Shown here piece by piece: positions 34,598 to 44,905 of a DNA stretch of 64,000 nucleotides. Below the pieces are notes generated by a model that searched no databases, had not been told where the DNA came from, and saw only the letters and a list, made by a program, of their open reading frames with translations. Every line of letters begins with the position of its first letter. The stretch's first letter is position 1. The position numbers and the translations under genes were made by a program. This DNA is from CAWCAW01 sp963793645 (GTDB lineage Bacteria; Actinomycetota; Acidimicrobiia; Acidimicrobiales; UBA8190), in assembly GCA_963793645.1 (NCBI GenBank), contig CAWCAW010000001.1, positions 75,230 through 139,229 of the forward strand, written 5' to 3'.

Positions 34598-35814
34598 GTG
34601 CCCTCTCCTTGGTCCAAGGCATTGTCCACCATGAGACGTGGCACGCGCTTGCCGATGCCGCACAGGACCTCGTAGCTGATGGTGCCGAGGACATCGGCCC
34701 AGTACTGGGCGCTGAGCTCATCGTCCCCCTGGGCCCCGATGAGAACCACCTCGTCGCCCACCGCCACGTCGGCGTCCGGGCCGCAGTCCACCACGATCTG
34801 GTCCATGGTGACCGTCCCGGCCAAAGGACAACGCCGACCCTCGATGAGCACGGTCCCCCCATCGGTGAAGAAGCGGCGCGCCACACCGTCCGCATATCCG
34901 ACGGGCACGGTGGCCACCACTGAACGCTGCGGCAGCGGCCGCAGGCGGCCGTAGGAAGGTCGCTCCCCCGCCGCCAGCTCGCGCACCATCGAGACGCGCG
35001 CCTTGAACGAGAGCACGGGCGCCAGCGCTTCGCCTCCGCTGTGGGTGGCGAACGTCTCGCCCATGTCAGGATCCGGGAGCACCCCGTACGACGCGATGCC
35101 GCAGCGCACCATGTCGAGGCGCGCCGAGGGGTAGGCGATGGCGGCCGCCGAGTTGGCCGCGTGCATCGACGGCGGAGCCATGCCCGCCGCGTCGAGAGCG
35201 CTGCGCACGTCGGCAAAGCGCGCCAGCTGCAATTCGGTGTACGCCACATCGTCGCCATGGCGCGACTCGGATACGGCCAGATGCGTCCACAACGCCGCAA
35301 AACGCAGCTCGGGACGTTGCGTCACCAGGCGCACGACGTCGACCACGTCGGCGGGATCGGCACCGACGCGATGCATGCCTGTGTCCACCTTGACATGCAC
35401 GTCGACGCGCAGCCCGGCGCGTTGCGCGGCGTCGGCGGCGGCGTGGACCCCTGGCGTCGAGTACAGCGTGGGGACGAGCCCGTGGACCACGGCCGCCTCG
35501 ATGTCGGGCGCGGGTGGCTCCGACAGCACCAGTATCGGTGCGGTGATCCCCGCGGCGCGCAGCGCAATACCCTCGTCGGCGAGCGCCACCGCCAGCCATG
35601 TCGCCCCCCCGTCCAACGCGGCCCGGGCCACGGCGACCGAGCCGTGTCCATAGGCGTCGGCCTTGACCACGCAACACAACGCGGCCGGCGCCACCATGCG
35701 ACGCAACACCGCCGCGTTGTGGCGCACGGCACCGACGTCGATCTCGGCCCACATCGGGCTTCGTAGCGCCGGGCGGGCCGACACCACATTTTCCAATGGC
35801 CGGCGCTCACCCAC
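34594..35814 (-). CDS. alr: alanine racemase
   Basis: The 406-residue PLP enzyme makes D-alanine for peptidoglycan. K51 in VVKADAYGHG binds PLP. HVKVDTGMHRVG and GTVTMDQIVVDCG are conserved barrel and C-terminal motifs, and VPVGYADGVARR precedes the active tyrosine region. GTG 35814 overlaps the nnr stop by 8 bases. It belongs to a run (glmM, glmS, acpS, nnr, alr) supplying cell-wall and cofactor precursors. Confidence 0.96.
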   Translation of the reverse strand: MGERRPLENVVSARPALRSPMWAEIDVGAVRHNAAVLRRMVAPAALCCVVKADAYGHGSVAVARAALDGGATWLAVALADEGIALRAAGITAPILVLSEPPAPDIEAAVVHGLVPTLYSTPGVHAAADAAQRAGLRVDVHVKVDTGMHRVGADPADVVDVVRLVTQRPELRFAALWTHLAVSESRHGDDVAYTELQLARFADVRSALDAAGMAPPSMHAANSAAAIAYPSARLDMVRCGIASYGVLPDPDMGETFATHSGGEALAPVLSFKARVSMVRELAAGERPSYGRLRPLPQRSVVATVPVGYADGVARRFFTDGGTVLIEGRRCPLAGTVTMDQIVVDCGPDADVAVGDEVVLIGAQGDDELSAQYWADVLGTISYEVLCGIGKRVPRLMVDNALDQGEGT

Positions 35815-37235
35815 GGCGCACCGTCGACAACCACTTGGCCACCAAGTCGACTACGTCTCCGGCCACCAGCCCTTCGCTGGGGCCCAGCGCCGCGGCGGCC
35901 CCGTGCACATGGGCCCCCAGGGCCGCGGCCTCCAAGGGAGCCACGCCGCGGGCCACAAAGGCTCCGATCACCCCCGACAGCACATCACCGGTGCCGGCGG
36001 TGGCGAGACGAGGGGACCCCGCCGTCGAGACCAACGCGTTGCCATCGGGGTCGGCCACCATGGTCACTGGTCCCTTGAGCAACACGACCGCTCCCGACTG
36101 CGAAGCCAAAGCGCGCACCGACGCGATGCGGTCCGGCGCTGGTGACCCCCCGGCCAGCCGGGCGAACTCTCCATCGTGGGGGGTGAGGACACGGGCCGGC
36201 GCACCCGCACCCGCTGCGCTAGTACCCGGGGCGCCCGCACCCGTCGGGCCGGCGCCCGGTGCGGCGGAAAGGTCGGCGCCCGTCCCCAGCGCGAAGAGGC
36301 CGTCGGCGTCGATCACCACCGGCACCGGGCAGCGCGCCACCAGGCGGCGCACGCAGGAGGCCGTCGACTCGCTGCGGCCGAGTCCCGGGCCGATGACGAG
36401 CACCTGGCAGCGATCGGCCATCTCCAGGGCGCCCGATACCCAATCGTCGGCTTCCAACGCCGTCACTACCGCCTCGGACACGGGCAGCTCAGTGGGTAAC
36501 GCCCCGGGAATGCCGAGGCGCACCATGCCCGCACCCGCTCGGTAGGCAGCCCGAGCGCACAGATCGGCGGCTCCGGTCATGCCCGGAGACCCGGCCACCA
36601 CCGCCACCGCCGAGAGCCACTTGTGGGCGTTTTTCGGCCGGGCCGGAAGCAGGCGGCCCACATCTGTGTCCTCGATCACCCACAGGCGGGCCCGACTCAC
36701 GTCGAGGCCGATGTCGGCCACCTCGACTCGACCGCACAACTTCGCCCCGTCGCCTTGGAACAGTCCGGGTTTCAAGGCCCCGAAGGTGACCGTGACATCG
36801 GCGCGCAGCGGTTCGCCGCACGCTTCGCCCGTATCGCCGTTGACCCCCGACGGGATGTCAGCCGCGATCACCGTGACCCCGGCCGGCACCGACGGGGCGC
36901 GATAGGTCCCGTGAAACCCGGTGCCGTAGGCGGCGTCGATGACGAGATCCACGGTCCCGCCCACGCCGATGCGATCGGGAGCGTCGCCCGCCTCGACCAC
37001 CTCTACTCTCGCCCCGCGCTCGACGCAGGCGTTCGGCACACACGCGCCCGTCCTCGCCGTTGTTGCCCTTGCCGCAGATGGCCACCGCCCGCCGGCCATA
37101 GCCGCCCCCGAGCATGCGCAGCGCGTGAGTGGCCAGCGCGGTGCCGGCCCGGTCGATCAGCGTGTCGAGCGACAGCTCCGAACGCGCCTCGTCATCGATG
37201 GCCCGCATCTCGTCCACGGTGACGACGGGTTTCAC
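35807..37235 (-). CDS. nnr: bifunctional NAD(P)HX epimerase/dehydratase, frameshifted
   Basis: Nnr repairs hydrated NADH and NADPH. The N-terminal epimerase begins TVDEMRAIDDEAR and holds ICGKGNNGEDGRV; the C-terminal ADP/ATP-dependent dehydratase has GPGLGR, VIDADGLFAL, LTPHDGEFARL and AGTGDVLSGVIGAFVARG. One extra base near 37018-37022 breaks the frame inside the epimerase; removing it joins VCAERL to VERGARVEVVEAG. A Gly/Ala/Pro-rich insert follows DADGLFALGTGADL, about 20 residues, unusual for the family. It overlaps acpS by four bases at its start. Confidence 0.9.
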
Positions 37236-37612
37236 GGAAGGCTCTCGGCCACCACGCTGGCCACCGCCACCGTGGCGCTATGGGTGAGCGACAGGTGCAG
37301 GCGATCGACGCCGTGGCGACGTGCCAAGGATGCCGCCGCCCCCGCCAGGACAAAGCTGGGTCTGCCATCGTCGCCGCGCACCACTTCGAACTCGCGCAGC
37401 GGGGCGGCGCCGATACCCACACCCATGGCCTTGAGCACGGCTTCTTTGGCCGCGAAGCGCACCGCCAATCGTGGGGCACGATCGGCCGTGGACGCCGCGT
37501 ACGCCTGTTCGGCCTCGGTGAACACCCGGCCGACCAGCGAGGGCCGTCGCTCGATCACCCGGCGGAAGCGGTCCACGTCGACGGCGTCGATACCGAGACC
37601 GACTACCGCCAT
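37232..37612 (-). CDS. acpS: holo-[acyl-carrier-protein] synthase
   Basis: The 126-residue enzyme transfers 4'-phosphopantetheine from CoA to acyl carrier protein. GLGIDAVDVDRFRR contains the Mg-binding aspartate, and FTEAEQAYA and RFAAKEAVLKAMG are the signature motifs. ATG 37612 gives the normal short length. The stop overlaps the nnr start. It sits 22 bp after glmS. Confidence 0.95.
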   Translation of the reverse strand: MAVVGLGIDAVDVDRFRRVIERRPSLVGRVFTEAEQAYAASTADRAPRLAVRFAAKEAVLKAMGVGIGAAPLREFEVVRGDDGRPSFVLAGAAASLARRHGVDRLHLSLTHSATVAVASVVAESLP

Positions 37613-37634
37613 CGCGACTCCGACACTCGTGACG

Positions 37635-39519
37635 TCACTCCACCGTGACCGTCTTGGCCAGGTTGCGCGGCCGGTCGACGTCGTGGCCGTTGATACGGGC
37701 CATGTGGTACGCGAAGAGCTGCAAGGGAACGACGTCGACGATGGGGGCGAACAGGGGGTGCGTCTTGGGCACCCACAGCACGGCGTCGGCCTGTGAGGCC
37801 GTCTCCTCATCCCCGTCGTTGGCCACCAGCACGACGGTGGCGCCGCGGCTTTTGACCTCGGCGATGTTGCTCATCATCTTCTCCCACAGCTGGGTGCGGG
37901 TGGCCACCCCCACCACCACCGTGCCCGGTTCGATGAGGGCGATAGGGCCGTGCTTGAGCTCGCCGGCGGGATAGCCCTCGGCCCGGACGTAGGAGATCTC
38001 CTTCAACTTCAGCGCGCCCTCGAGGGCGACGGGAAACCCCACGTGGCGACCGAGGAAGAAGAAATCACGTACGCCGGCGAAGCGGCGGGCCAAGGTGGCC
38101 ACGTCGTCCTCGTGCGCCAACGCCTGTTCGATCAGATCGGGCAACGTCGCCAGCTCCAGCAGCCGTTCGGCGCCTTGGGCGGCGGGCAGCATCCCGCGTA
38201 GCTGGGCTAGGTAGAGGGCGAGGACTTCGAGCGCGGCCAGCTGGGCCAGGTGCGTCTTGGTGGCGGCCACACCGACCTCGGGCCCGGCGTGGGTGTAGAG
38301 CACACCGTCGGCCTCGCGCGCCATCGACGAGTCCACCACGTTGCAGATGACGAGCACCTTGGCCCCCCACTGCCGCGCCTCGCGCATGGCCTGGAGGGTG
38401 TCGACGGTCTCACCGGACTGCGAAACGCCGATCACGAGCGTGCGCTCGTCCAAGACCGGATCGCGGTAGCGGAACTCCGAAGCGATGTCGATCTCGGTGG
38501 GGATACGCGTGAAGTGCTCGATGGCGTACTTGGCCACCAAGCCGGCGTGATAGCTCGAGCCACACGCCACGATGAAGACCTTGTCCACGGCGGCGAGCTC
38601 TTCGTCGGTGATGCGCAGCTCGTCGAGGGCGATGGTGTCATCGGGCAACAGACGGCCGAGCAAGGTGTCGGCCACGGCCTGAGGCTGCTCGTGGATCTCC
38701 TTGCCCATGAAATCGTCGTAGCCACCCTTTTCAGCGGCGTCGAGGTCCCAGTCGACGTGCAGCTCGGTGGGCTCGACCACTTTGCCGGCCAGCGTGGTGA
38801 CCCGCATGGTGCCCGGGTGCAACTCGACCACCTGGTCGTCATCGAGCACCCAGAAGCGCTTGGTGTAGCCGAGCAACGCCGGGATGTCGGACGCCACCAG
38901 TGCGGTCATGGCCCGCGTGGCGCCGTTGCCGTCCTCGCCGTTCTCGTCGGCCGCCGCCATGCCGATCACCAGTGGAGACACCCGCCGGGCGGCCACGATG
39001 GTGCCCGGCTCGCCGGCGCACATCACCGCCAGTGCGAAGTTCCCCCGCACCTCGCGGCAAAGTGGACCGCAAGGCGTCGGCCAGTGACGCCCCGCCGGCC
39101 AGTTCGTCCTCGATGAGGTGCGCCACCACCTCGGTGTCGGTGTCCGATGCCAGGACATGGCCGTCGGCCACCAACTGGGCGGCCAGCTGACGCCAGTTCT
39201 CGATGATCCCGTTGTGCACGACGGCCACCCGCCCGGTGCAGTCGGTCAGGGGATGGGCGTTGTTCTCCGTCGGATGTCCGTGCGTCGCCCACCGGGTGTG
39301 GCCGATCCCGCCGTAAATGACACTGGGCGCGTTTTCGGTCTCCTTGCGGAGCTCGTTGAGCGAGTGCGTGCCTGTGGCCGCCCGCCGTCGCCACAATGCG
39401 TCGTCGGTTGCCAACGCAATGCCGGCTGAGTCATAACCCCGGTACTCCAGGCGAGCCAGCCCCTCCAGAAGGAGAGGCAGGACCTGGTCGGTTCCCGTCG
39501 CCCCGATGATCCCGCACAT
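37635..39519 (-). CDS. glmS: glucosamine-6-phosphate synthase, frameshifted
   Basis: GlmS makes glucosamine-6-phosphate from fructose-6-phosphate and glutamine, the first step to UDP-GlcNAc. C2 in MCGIIG is the glutaminase nucleophile; GGIGHTRWATHG and VVHNGIIENW follow. The isomerase half has CGSSYHAGL, SQSGETVDTL and the C-terminal KTVTVE. One extra base near 39054-39058 splits the glutaminase domain; removing it joins ALRSTL to REVRGNFALAVM. The break in an essential gene points to an assembly error. Confidence 0.92.
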
Positions 39520-39528
39520 GCCGCCAGG

Positions 39529-40997
39529 CTACGACGCCGAGCCGGGCTGAGTCGACGTGACCGAATGATCTCCCGGCCCGGGGCCATTGGCCTGCCCCGA
39601 GCCCGCCTCGTCCGGCGCCTCGGCCCTGCCCGGATCAGCCGGCTGGGCAGCCAGCTGGGCGGCCACCTGCTCCACCACCGCGGACAAGCGGGCCGCCACT
39701 GTCTCGGCGTCGGCGATGTCCACCGCCTCCACCATCACCCGCACCAGCGGTTCGGTCCCACTGGCCCGCAACACCACCCGGCCTGAGCTACCCAGCTCGG
39801 CCTCCACCGCCATGAGCTCGGCCCGCAGCGCCGCCGCGCTCACCGCAGCGGCCGGATCGGGCACGATCACGTTGTGCAGGACCTGCGGCAGTCGGGTCAT
39901 GGCGGCCGCGGTCAGCTCGGCTAGAGGCCGGCCCGAGCGCTGCATCAGATCCAAGAGCAGGACGCCGGTGAGCGTGCCGTCCCCGGTGGTGGCCAGCTGG
40001 CGAAAGATGATGTGGCCCGACTGCTCGCCGCCGAGGGCCAAACCATCGCCGTCGAGCGCCTCGAGCACGTAGCGGTCCCCCACCTGGGTCTCGCGCACCT
40101 CGATGCCGGTGCGCTGCATGGCGATGCGGAACCCGAGGTTGGTCATGACCGTCACCACCACGGTGTTGCCCGACAAGCGGCCGCGGGCCTCGAGGTCGGT
40201 GGCGAACAGAGCCAGTAGCTCATCGCCCGTGGCCAGCGCCCCTCGATGGTCGACGGCCACCAGCCGATCGGCGTCGCCGTCGAGGGCCAGACCGACGTGC
40301 GCGGCGCGTGCGATCACCTCGGCCGACGCGTGGTCGGGATGCGTCGATCCACAGCCGGCGTTGATGTTGGACCCGTCGGGATCACGGGCAATGGCGATCA
40401 CTTCGGCCCCGAGGCGCTCGAGCACGATGGGTGCCACCGCCGAGGCGGCCCCGTTGGCGCAGTCGACGACAACGCGATGCCGGCGAGATCACGGCCTTCG
40501 AGCTGCGCGCACACGTAGTCGATGTAGCTGTCCACCGCATTGGGCTCGGACCACATCCGCCCCACACCATGGCCGGTAGGGCGCGGGGCGGTACCGTGGT
40601 CGCCGGCCAGGATGGCGCTCAGCTCGGCTTCGATGGCCTCTTCGACGGCGTCGGGCAGTTTGAGGCCGCCGGGCGCGAACAACTTGATGCCGTTGTCGGC
40701 AAAGGGGTTGTGCGAGGCCGACACCATGGCCCCCGGCACGTCACGCTGTGCCGAGGTCCACGCCACGGCGGGGGTGGGCAGCACGCCCAGGTCGATGACA
40801 TCGGCGCCTTCACTGGCCAAACCGGCCGACAGGGCGGCTTGCAGCAAAGGGCCCGAACGACGGGTGTCGCGACCGACGACGAACGATTGGGCCGGCAGGA
40901 CTCGAGCCGCCGCTCGCCCCAAGGCCAAGACGAGTTCAGCCCCGAGCTCGGCATTGGCGACTCCGCGGATGCCGTCCGTACCGAACCGGACATCCAC
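39529..40997 (-). CDS. glmM: phosphoglucosamine mutase, frameshifted
   Basis: GlmM converts glucosamine-6-phosphate to the 1-phosphate. RFGTDGIRGVAN is the N terminus, VSASHNPFADNGIK contains the phosphoserine, and LALDGDADRLVAVD is the metal loop; RASGTEPLVRVMVEA binds the substrate phosphate. One base is missing near 40470-40474, between DLAGIAL and VVDCANGAAS. The C-terminal 40 residues are Pro/Glu/Gly-rich and extend beyond the usual family end. It precedes glmS by 9 bp. Confidence 0.92.
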
Positions 40998-41003
40998 GTC
41001 CGA

Positions 41004-41414
41004 CTACCGCTTCGAGTACTGCGGCGCTTTGCGAGCCTTCTTCAAGCCGTACTTCTTGCTCTCCTTTTCGCGGGCATCGCGGGTGAGCAAGCCGGCCTTC
41101 TTCAAGGTGGCGCGGATCTCGGGGTCCATCTCGACGATGCTGCGAGCGATGCCGAGGCGCATGGCGCCGGCTTGGCCCGATACGCCGCCCCCATGGATGG
41201 TGGCGTCGACGTCATATCCCTCGGTGAGACTGGCCACGCGCAACGGCTCGGTGACCACCATGCGGTGGGTGGCCGAGGTGAAGTACTCCTCGATGGGGTG
41301 ACGGTTGACGGTAATGATGCCTTGGCCCCGTCGGACGCGTACCCGGGCCACAGCCGCCTTGCGGCGCCCCGTCGTCTGCGTCAGGGGGGGGCCGAGCTTC
41401 GTCTTGGTGGACAT
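41004..41414 (-). CDS. rpsI: 30S ribosomal protein S9
   Basis: The 136-residue protein ends in KKARKAPQYSKR, the conserved tail that contacts P-site tRNA. TGRRKAAVARVRV and HGGGVSGQAGAMRLGIARS are family signatures. ATG 41414 starts MSTKTKLG. It follows rplM by 31 bp and precedes glmM by 6 bp, so ribosomal and cell-wall genes may share a transcript. Confidence 0.97.
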   Translation of the reverse strand: MSTKTKLGPPLTQTTGRRKAAVARVRVRRGQGIITVNRHPIEEYFTSATHRMVVTEPLRVASLTEGYDVDATIHGGGVSGQAGAMRLGIARSIVEMDPEIRATLKKAGLLTRDAREKESKKYGLKKARKAPQYSKR

Positions 41415-41445
41415 CAATCCTCGATCTCTGTGAATGCAGCGGGCG

Positions 41446-41895
41446 TCATGACGGGCGGCGAGCGCCGGGAAGGTCGAGGGGCTCAGGCTTCTGGGCCTCA
41501 TGGGGATGCTCCGACCCGGCGTAGACCTTCAACTTGGCCAGCTGCTGACGCCCCAGCCTCGTCTTGGGGATCATCCCCCGTACGGCCCGGCGCACCACTT
41601 CTTCGGGACGCGTGGCCAACAAGTCGGAATAGCGGTCGGACTTCAAACCCCCCGGGTACCCGCTGTGGCGATAGGCCAGCTTCTTCTCGGCCTTGCCGGC
41701 GGTGAGCACCACCTTGGCGGCGTTGATGACGACCACGTGGTCACCGGTGTCGACATGGGGGGCGAAGATCGGCTTGTGCTTGCCACGCAGCCGCGACGCC
41801 ACTTCGGTGGCCAGGCGGCCGAGGACGAGACCGTCGGCGTCGACGACGTGCCAGGAGCGGGTGATGTCCTGCGGTCTGGGAGAAAAGGTGCGCAC
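41446..41895 (-). CDS. rplM: 50S ribosomal protein L13
   Basis: The 149-residue protein has RSWHVVDADGLVLGRLATEVA, GDHVVVINAAKVVLTGK-like core and VRGMIPKTRLGRQQLAKLKVYAG. GTG 41895 with GAAGGAA upstream is the start; longer frames are intergenic. A good promoter lies about 107 bp upstream, so rplM-rpsI appear to be a separate unit from truA. The C terminus is slightly extended and Pro/Glu-rich. Confidence 0.96.
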   Translation of the reverse strand: MRTFSPRPQDITRSWHVVDADGLVLGRLATEVASRLRGKHKPIFAPHVDTGDHVVVINAAKVVLTAGKAEKKLAYRHSGYPGGLKSDRYSDLLATRPEEVVRRAVRGMIPKTRLGRQQLAKLKVYAGSEHPHEAQKPEPLDLPGARRPS

Positions 41896-42001
41896 GGTTC
41901 CTTCGATGTGCTCGGCTCGGTGGCCACTGCAGCCGCCGGGCGATAGCCGCCGAGCAGGAGACTGCCTACAGCAGCGCTCCCGGCGAGGTGGCCGACCGAC
42001 A

Positions 42002-42031
42002 ACAATAGGTCCTCGCGGGCACGCGAGGCAA
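42002..42031 (-). promoter_or_regulatory. rplM-rpsI promoter with dyad in the spacer
   Basis: On the minus strand TTGCCT (42031-42026), 18 bp and TATTGT (42007-42002) form a sigma-70-type promoter in the 178-bp gap before rplM. The spacer contains CCTCGCG (42011-42017), four bases, CGCGAGG (42022-42028), a perfect 7-bp dyad that could bind a regulator or be chance in GC-rich DNA. Confidence 0.5.
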
Positions 42032-42073
42032 GCGGGTCCCGCCGCGTGCGCCCAGGTCCGGAGGCCAAAACCG

Positions 42074-42913
42074 CTACTCGGCGTAGGTGACCTCGGTGAG
42101 GCACAAGCCATGGGGCGGGGCGATGGTCGTGCCCGAGGATCGCCGGCCCGACGACAGCAGCCAGTTCACATCCGAGGCTCGGTGGCGACCCCGACCCACG
42201 TCCACCAGCACTCCCATGACCGATCGCACCATCTGGTGGCAAAACGAGGTGGCCGAGATGTCGAAGGCGAGCAGCCGGCCCGCCGCCAAAGGGCCCAACG
42301 GCGAATGCACCTCCATGAAGCGGGCGTCGATGACCCGGCGCACGATGGGATCGTCGGCCGATGTGCCCGGAGGGCGCCGGCAAAAGGCCCGGAAGTCGTG
42401 CTCGCCGAGCAGCGCGTCGGCGCCACCGGCCATAGCCCGGAGATCGAGAGGGCCGCGGACATGCCATGACAGCGGGGCCAGGAGCGGATCGGGCATCTCA
42501 CCCTCGAGGACGAGGTAGCGATATGAGCGCGCCAGCGCCGAGCGCCGGGCGTCGAATCCGGCCGGTGCCACCGCCGCGGAGCGAACGACCACGCTCGGAC
42601 CGATCATGGTGTTGACGGCCTTGACCAGGCGGACCAGGTCGATGTCGGCACGCACGTCGACGTGGACAACCTGGGCTTCGGCGTGGACGCCGGCGTCGGT
42701 ACGCCCGGCGCAGGTGAGTTCGACGCTATGGCGGGCCACGGTGGCGATGGCGCCGGCGAGCTCGCCGGCCACCGTGCGCTGGCCCTGCTGGGCGGCGAAT
42801 CCTCGGTAGCCGGCGCCGTCGTAGGCGACGACCAGGCGCAACCGAACGGTCTCGACACCGACACCGGCACCGGCGCCCGAGAGGGCCGACGGGTCAGTGT
42901 CGAAGAGGGTCAA
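42074..42913 (-). CDS. truA: tRNA pseudouridine synthase A
   Basis: TruA converts U38-40 of tRNA anticodon arms to pseudouridine. D73 in CAGRTDAGVHA is the catalytic aspartate. YDGAGYRGFAAQ is the N-terminal motif and SFCHQMVRSVMGVLVDVGRG the C-terminal one. The 279-residue length is normal. The start overlaps the rplQ stop by four bases, so it ends the alpha-operon run. Confidence 0.96.
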   Translation of the reverse strand: MTLFDTDPSALSGAGAGVGVETVRLRLVVAYDGAGYRGFAAQQGQRTVAGELAGAIATVARHSVELTCAGRTDAGVHAEAQVVHVDVRADIDLVRLVKAVNTMIGPSVVVRSAAVAPAGFDARRSALARSYRYLVLEGEMPDPLLAPLSWHVRGPLDLRAMAGGADALLGEHDFRAFCRRPPGTSADDPIVRRVIDARFMEVHSPLGPLAAGRLLAFDISATSFCHQMVRSVMGVLVDVGRGRHRASDVNWLLSSGRRSSGTTIAPPHGLCLTEVTYAE

Positions 42914-43263
42914 ACCAGTTCGATACGAGCCATGGGGGCAGCGTCACCCTGGCGGTTGCCCAGTTTCAAGATCCGCGTGTACCCGCCGGGACGGTCGGTG
43001 TACCGGGGACCGATCTCCTCAAAGAGCTTGTGGGCCATGTCCTTGTCACGGATGAGGGCGACCACCTGGCGCTGGCGGGCGACGCCACCTTTGACGGCGG
43101 CGGTGATGCACTTCTCCATGACCGGCCGAAGCGCCTTGGCCTTGGTCTCGGTGGTGACCAGAGCTTCGGCCGCGATCAGCGAGGCCACCAGGTTTCCCAT
43201 CATGGCCTTCTGATGAGCGGCATCTCCGCCCAGGCGGTGCCCCTTACGAGGTTGGGCGCGCAT
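42910..43263 (-). CDS. rplQ: 50S ribosomal protein L17
   Basis: The 117-residue protein begins MRAQPRKGHRLGGDAAHQKAMMGNL, slightly diverged from the usual PTKGRRLGGSPAHR, and keeps TKAKALRPVMEK and the GYTRILKLGNRQGDAAPMARIEL terminus. It lies 10 bp after rpoA, as in most bacteria. Confidence 0.97.
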   Translation of the reverse strand: MRAQPRKGHRLGGDAAHQKAMMGNLVASLIAAEALVTTETKAKALRPVMEKCITAAVKGGVARQRQVVALIRDKDMAHKLFEEIGPRYTDRPGGYTRILKLGNRQGDAAPMARIELV

Positions 43264-43273
43264 CGGACCTCGC

Positions 43274-44212
43274 TCAGTCCTTGATCCGAAGAGAAAGGCC
43301 GCGCTCGTCGAGACGCTGGATGACCTCGTCGAGCGACTTCTGGCCGAAGTTGGTGATGGCCAGAAGGTCGTCGTGCGAGCGCTCCACCAGCTCCCCGATG
43401 GTGTTCACCTGGGCACGCTTGAGGCAGTTGCGAGGACGCTCGGAAAGATCGAGGTCCTCGATGGGAAGGTCGAGGTCCGGCGATCCACCCGTGGAGGTGC
43501 CCACTTCGCCCAGCTCGAGGCCACGGGGCTCGTCTTCGAGCTCCGCCACCAGGCCGACCAGCGAGCGCAACGTGTCGCCGGCCGAGGCCAGGGCCTCACG
43601 AGGGGTCAACGACCTGTCGGTCTCGATGTCGATGATCAGGCGGTCGAAGTCCGTCGACTGCTCGACGCGCACCGGCTCCACCGAAAACGCCACCCGCCGC
43701 ACCGGCGAGAAGATGGAGTCCACCGGGATCACACCGATGGTGTTGGAGCGCTTGTTGCGGTCCGCCGACGCATACCCACGCCCCCGCTCCACGGTGACGT
43801 CGATGGCAAGACGGCCCTTGGCGTTGAGCGATGCGATGTGGAGCTCGGGGTTCAAGACCTCGACGTCGGCGGTCAGCTGCAGGTCGCCGGCAGTGACATC
43901 GCCGGGGCCTCGCTTGTCACAGCGCAGAATGACGGGCTCGTCGTTGTACACCCGCAGCACGATGTCCTTGAGGTTCAAGATGATGTCGGTGACGTCCTCT
44001 TTTACCCCCGGAAGGGTGGTGAACTCGTGCAAGGCCTCGTCGAAGCGGACCTGGGTGACCGCGGCGCCGGGAATGGCCGACAGCAGCGTGCGGCGGATGG
44101 AGTTGCCCAGGGTGTGGCCGAAACCAGGCTCGAGGGGGCTGACGGCGAATCGCTGCCGGCTGTCCTCCTCTTCCCCGAGGGCCTCGACGGTCGGTCGTTG
44201 GATGATGAGCAT
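43274..44212 (-). CDS. rpoA: RNA polymerase alpha subunit
   Basis: The 312-residue subunit nucleates polymerase assembly. GFGHTLGNSIRRTLLSAIPGAAVT is the dimerisation motif of the N-terminal domain. The C-terminal domain (about 240-305) contains LDLSERPRNCLKRAQVNTIGEL and the helix-hairpin-helix that binds UP elements and activators. One copy, in its usual place between rpsD and rplQ. Confidence 0.98.
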   Translation of the reverse strand: MLIIQRPTVEALGEEEDSRQRFAVSPLEPGFGHTLGNSIRRTLLSAIPGAAVTQVRFDEALHEFTTLPGVKEDVTDIILNLKDIVLRVYNDEPVILRCDKRGPGDVTAGDLQLTADVEVLNPELHIASLNAKGRLAIDVTVERGRGYASADRNKRSNTIGVIPVDSIFSPVRRVAFSVEPVRVEQSTDFDRLIIDIETDRSLTPREALASAGDTLRSLVGLVAELEDEPRGLELGEVGTSTGGSPDLDLPIEDLDLSERPRNCLKRAQVNTIGELVERSHDDLLAITNFGQKSLDEVIQRLDERGLSLRIKD

Positions 44213-44221
44213 TCGGTTCTC

Positions 44222-44869
44222 CTACTTCGAGTAAAGCTCGACGATGAGGGATTCGCGCACGGGCTCGTCGATGTGCTGACGTTCCGGCAGGGACAAGACG
44301 CGCACCTGGGTCCGGCCTTCGCCGACTTCCAGCCACAGCGGGATGGGGCGGTCGAGGGTGTCGAGGTTGCGACGCACCGCGTAGAGCTCGCGCGTGGACG
44401 GCTTGAGCGCCACCACGTCGCCTTCACGCACCCGGAAGCTCGGGATGGTGACGCGCTTGCCGTTGACAAGGATGTGGCCATGGCGCACCAACTGGCGGGC
44501 CTGAGCCCGACTCGCCCCCCACATGGCGCGGAAGGTGACGTTGTCGAGGCGCAGCTCGAGGAGCCGCAGCAGGTTCTCACCGGTGATCCCGGGCTGACGG
44601 GTGGCCTCGGCATAGATGATGCGGAACTGCTTCTCGAGCACGCCGTAGATGCGGCGGCACTTCTGCTTCTCCCGCAGCTGGGACAGGTACTCCGACCCCT
44701 GACGCATCCGGTCCCGGCCGTGTTCACCGGGCGGGTAGGCGCGACTGTGCCGGTCGGTGACGGCCTCGCTCACCGGGCACTTGAGCGAGTAGCAACGCTC
44801 ACCTTTCAAAAACAGCTTGGTCCGCTCCCGCCGGCACAGGCGGCAGACAGGCCCCGTGTATCGCGCCAT
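44222..44869 (-). CDS. rpsD: 30S ribosomal protein S4, zinc-binding form
   Basis: The 215-residue assembly protein has the N-terminal zinc site C9, C12, C26, C31, the C+ form. YGVLEKQFRIIYAEA and the S4 RNA-binding domain LRLDNVTFRAMWGASRAQARQLVRHGHILVNGK are present. It lies between rpsK and rpoA in the alpha operon, 9 bp before rpoA. Confidence 0.98.
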   Translation of the reverse strand: MARYTGPVCRLCRRERTKLFLKGERCYSLKCPVSEAVTDRHSRAYPPGEHGRDRMRQGSEYLSQLREKQKCRRIYGVLEKQFRIIYAEATRQPGITGENLLRLLELRLDNVTFRAMWGASRAQARQLVRHGHILVNGKRVTIPSFRVREGDVVALKPSTRELYAVRRNLDTLDRPIPLWLEVGEGRTQVRVLSLPERQHIDEPVRESLIVELYSK

Positions 44870-44905
44870 GCCTCTTGCTTCCTCCGTCTTTCCTCGAGCC
44901 CCGAC

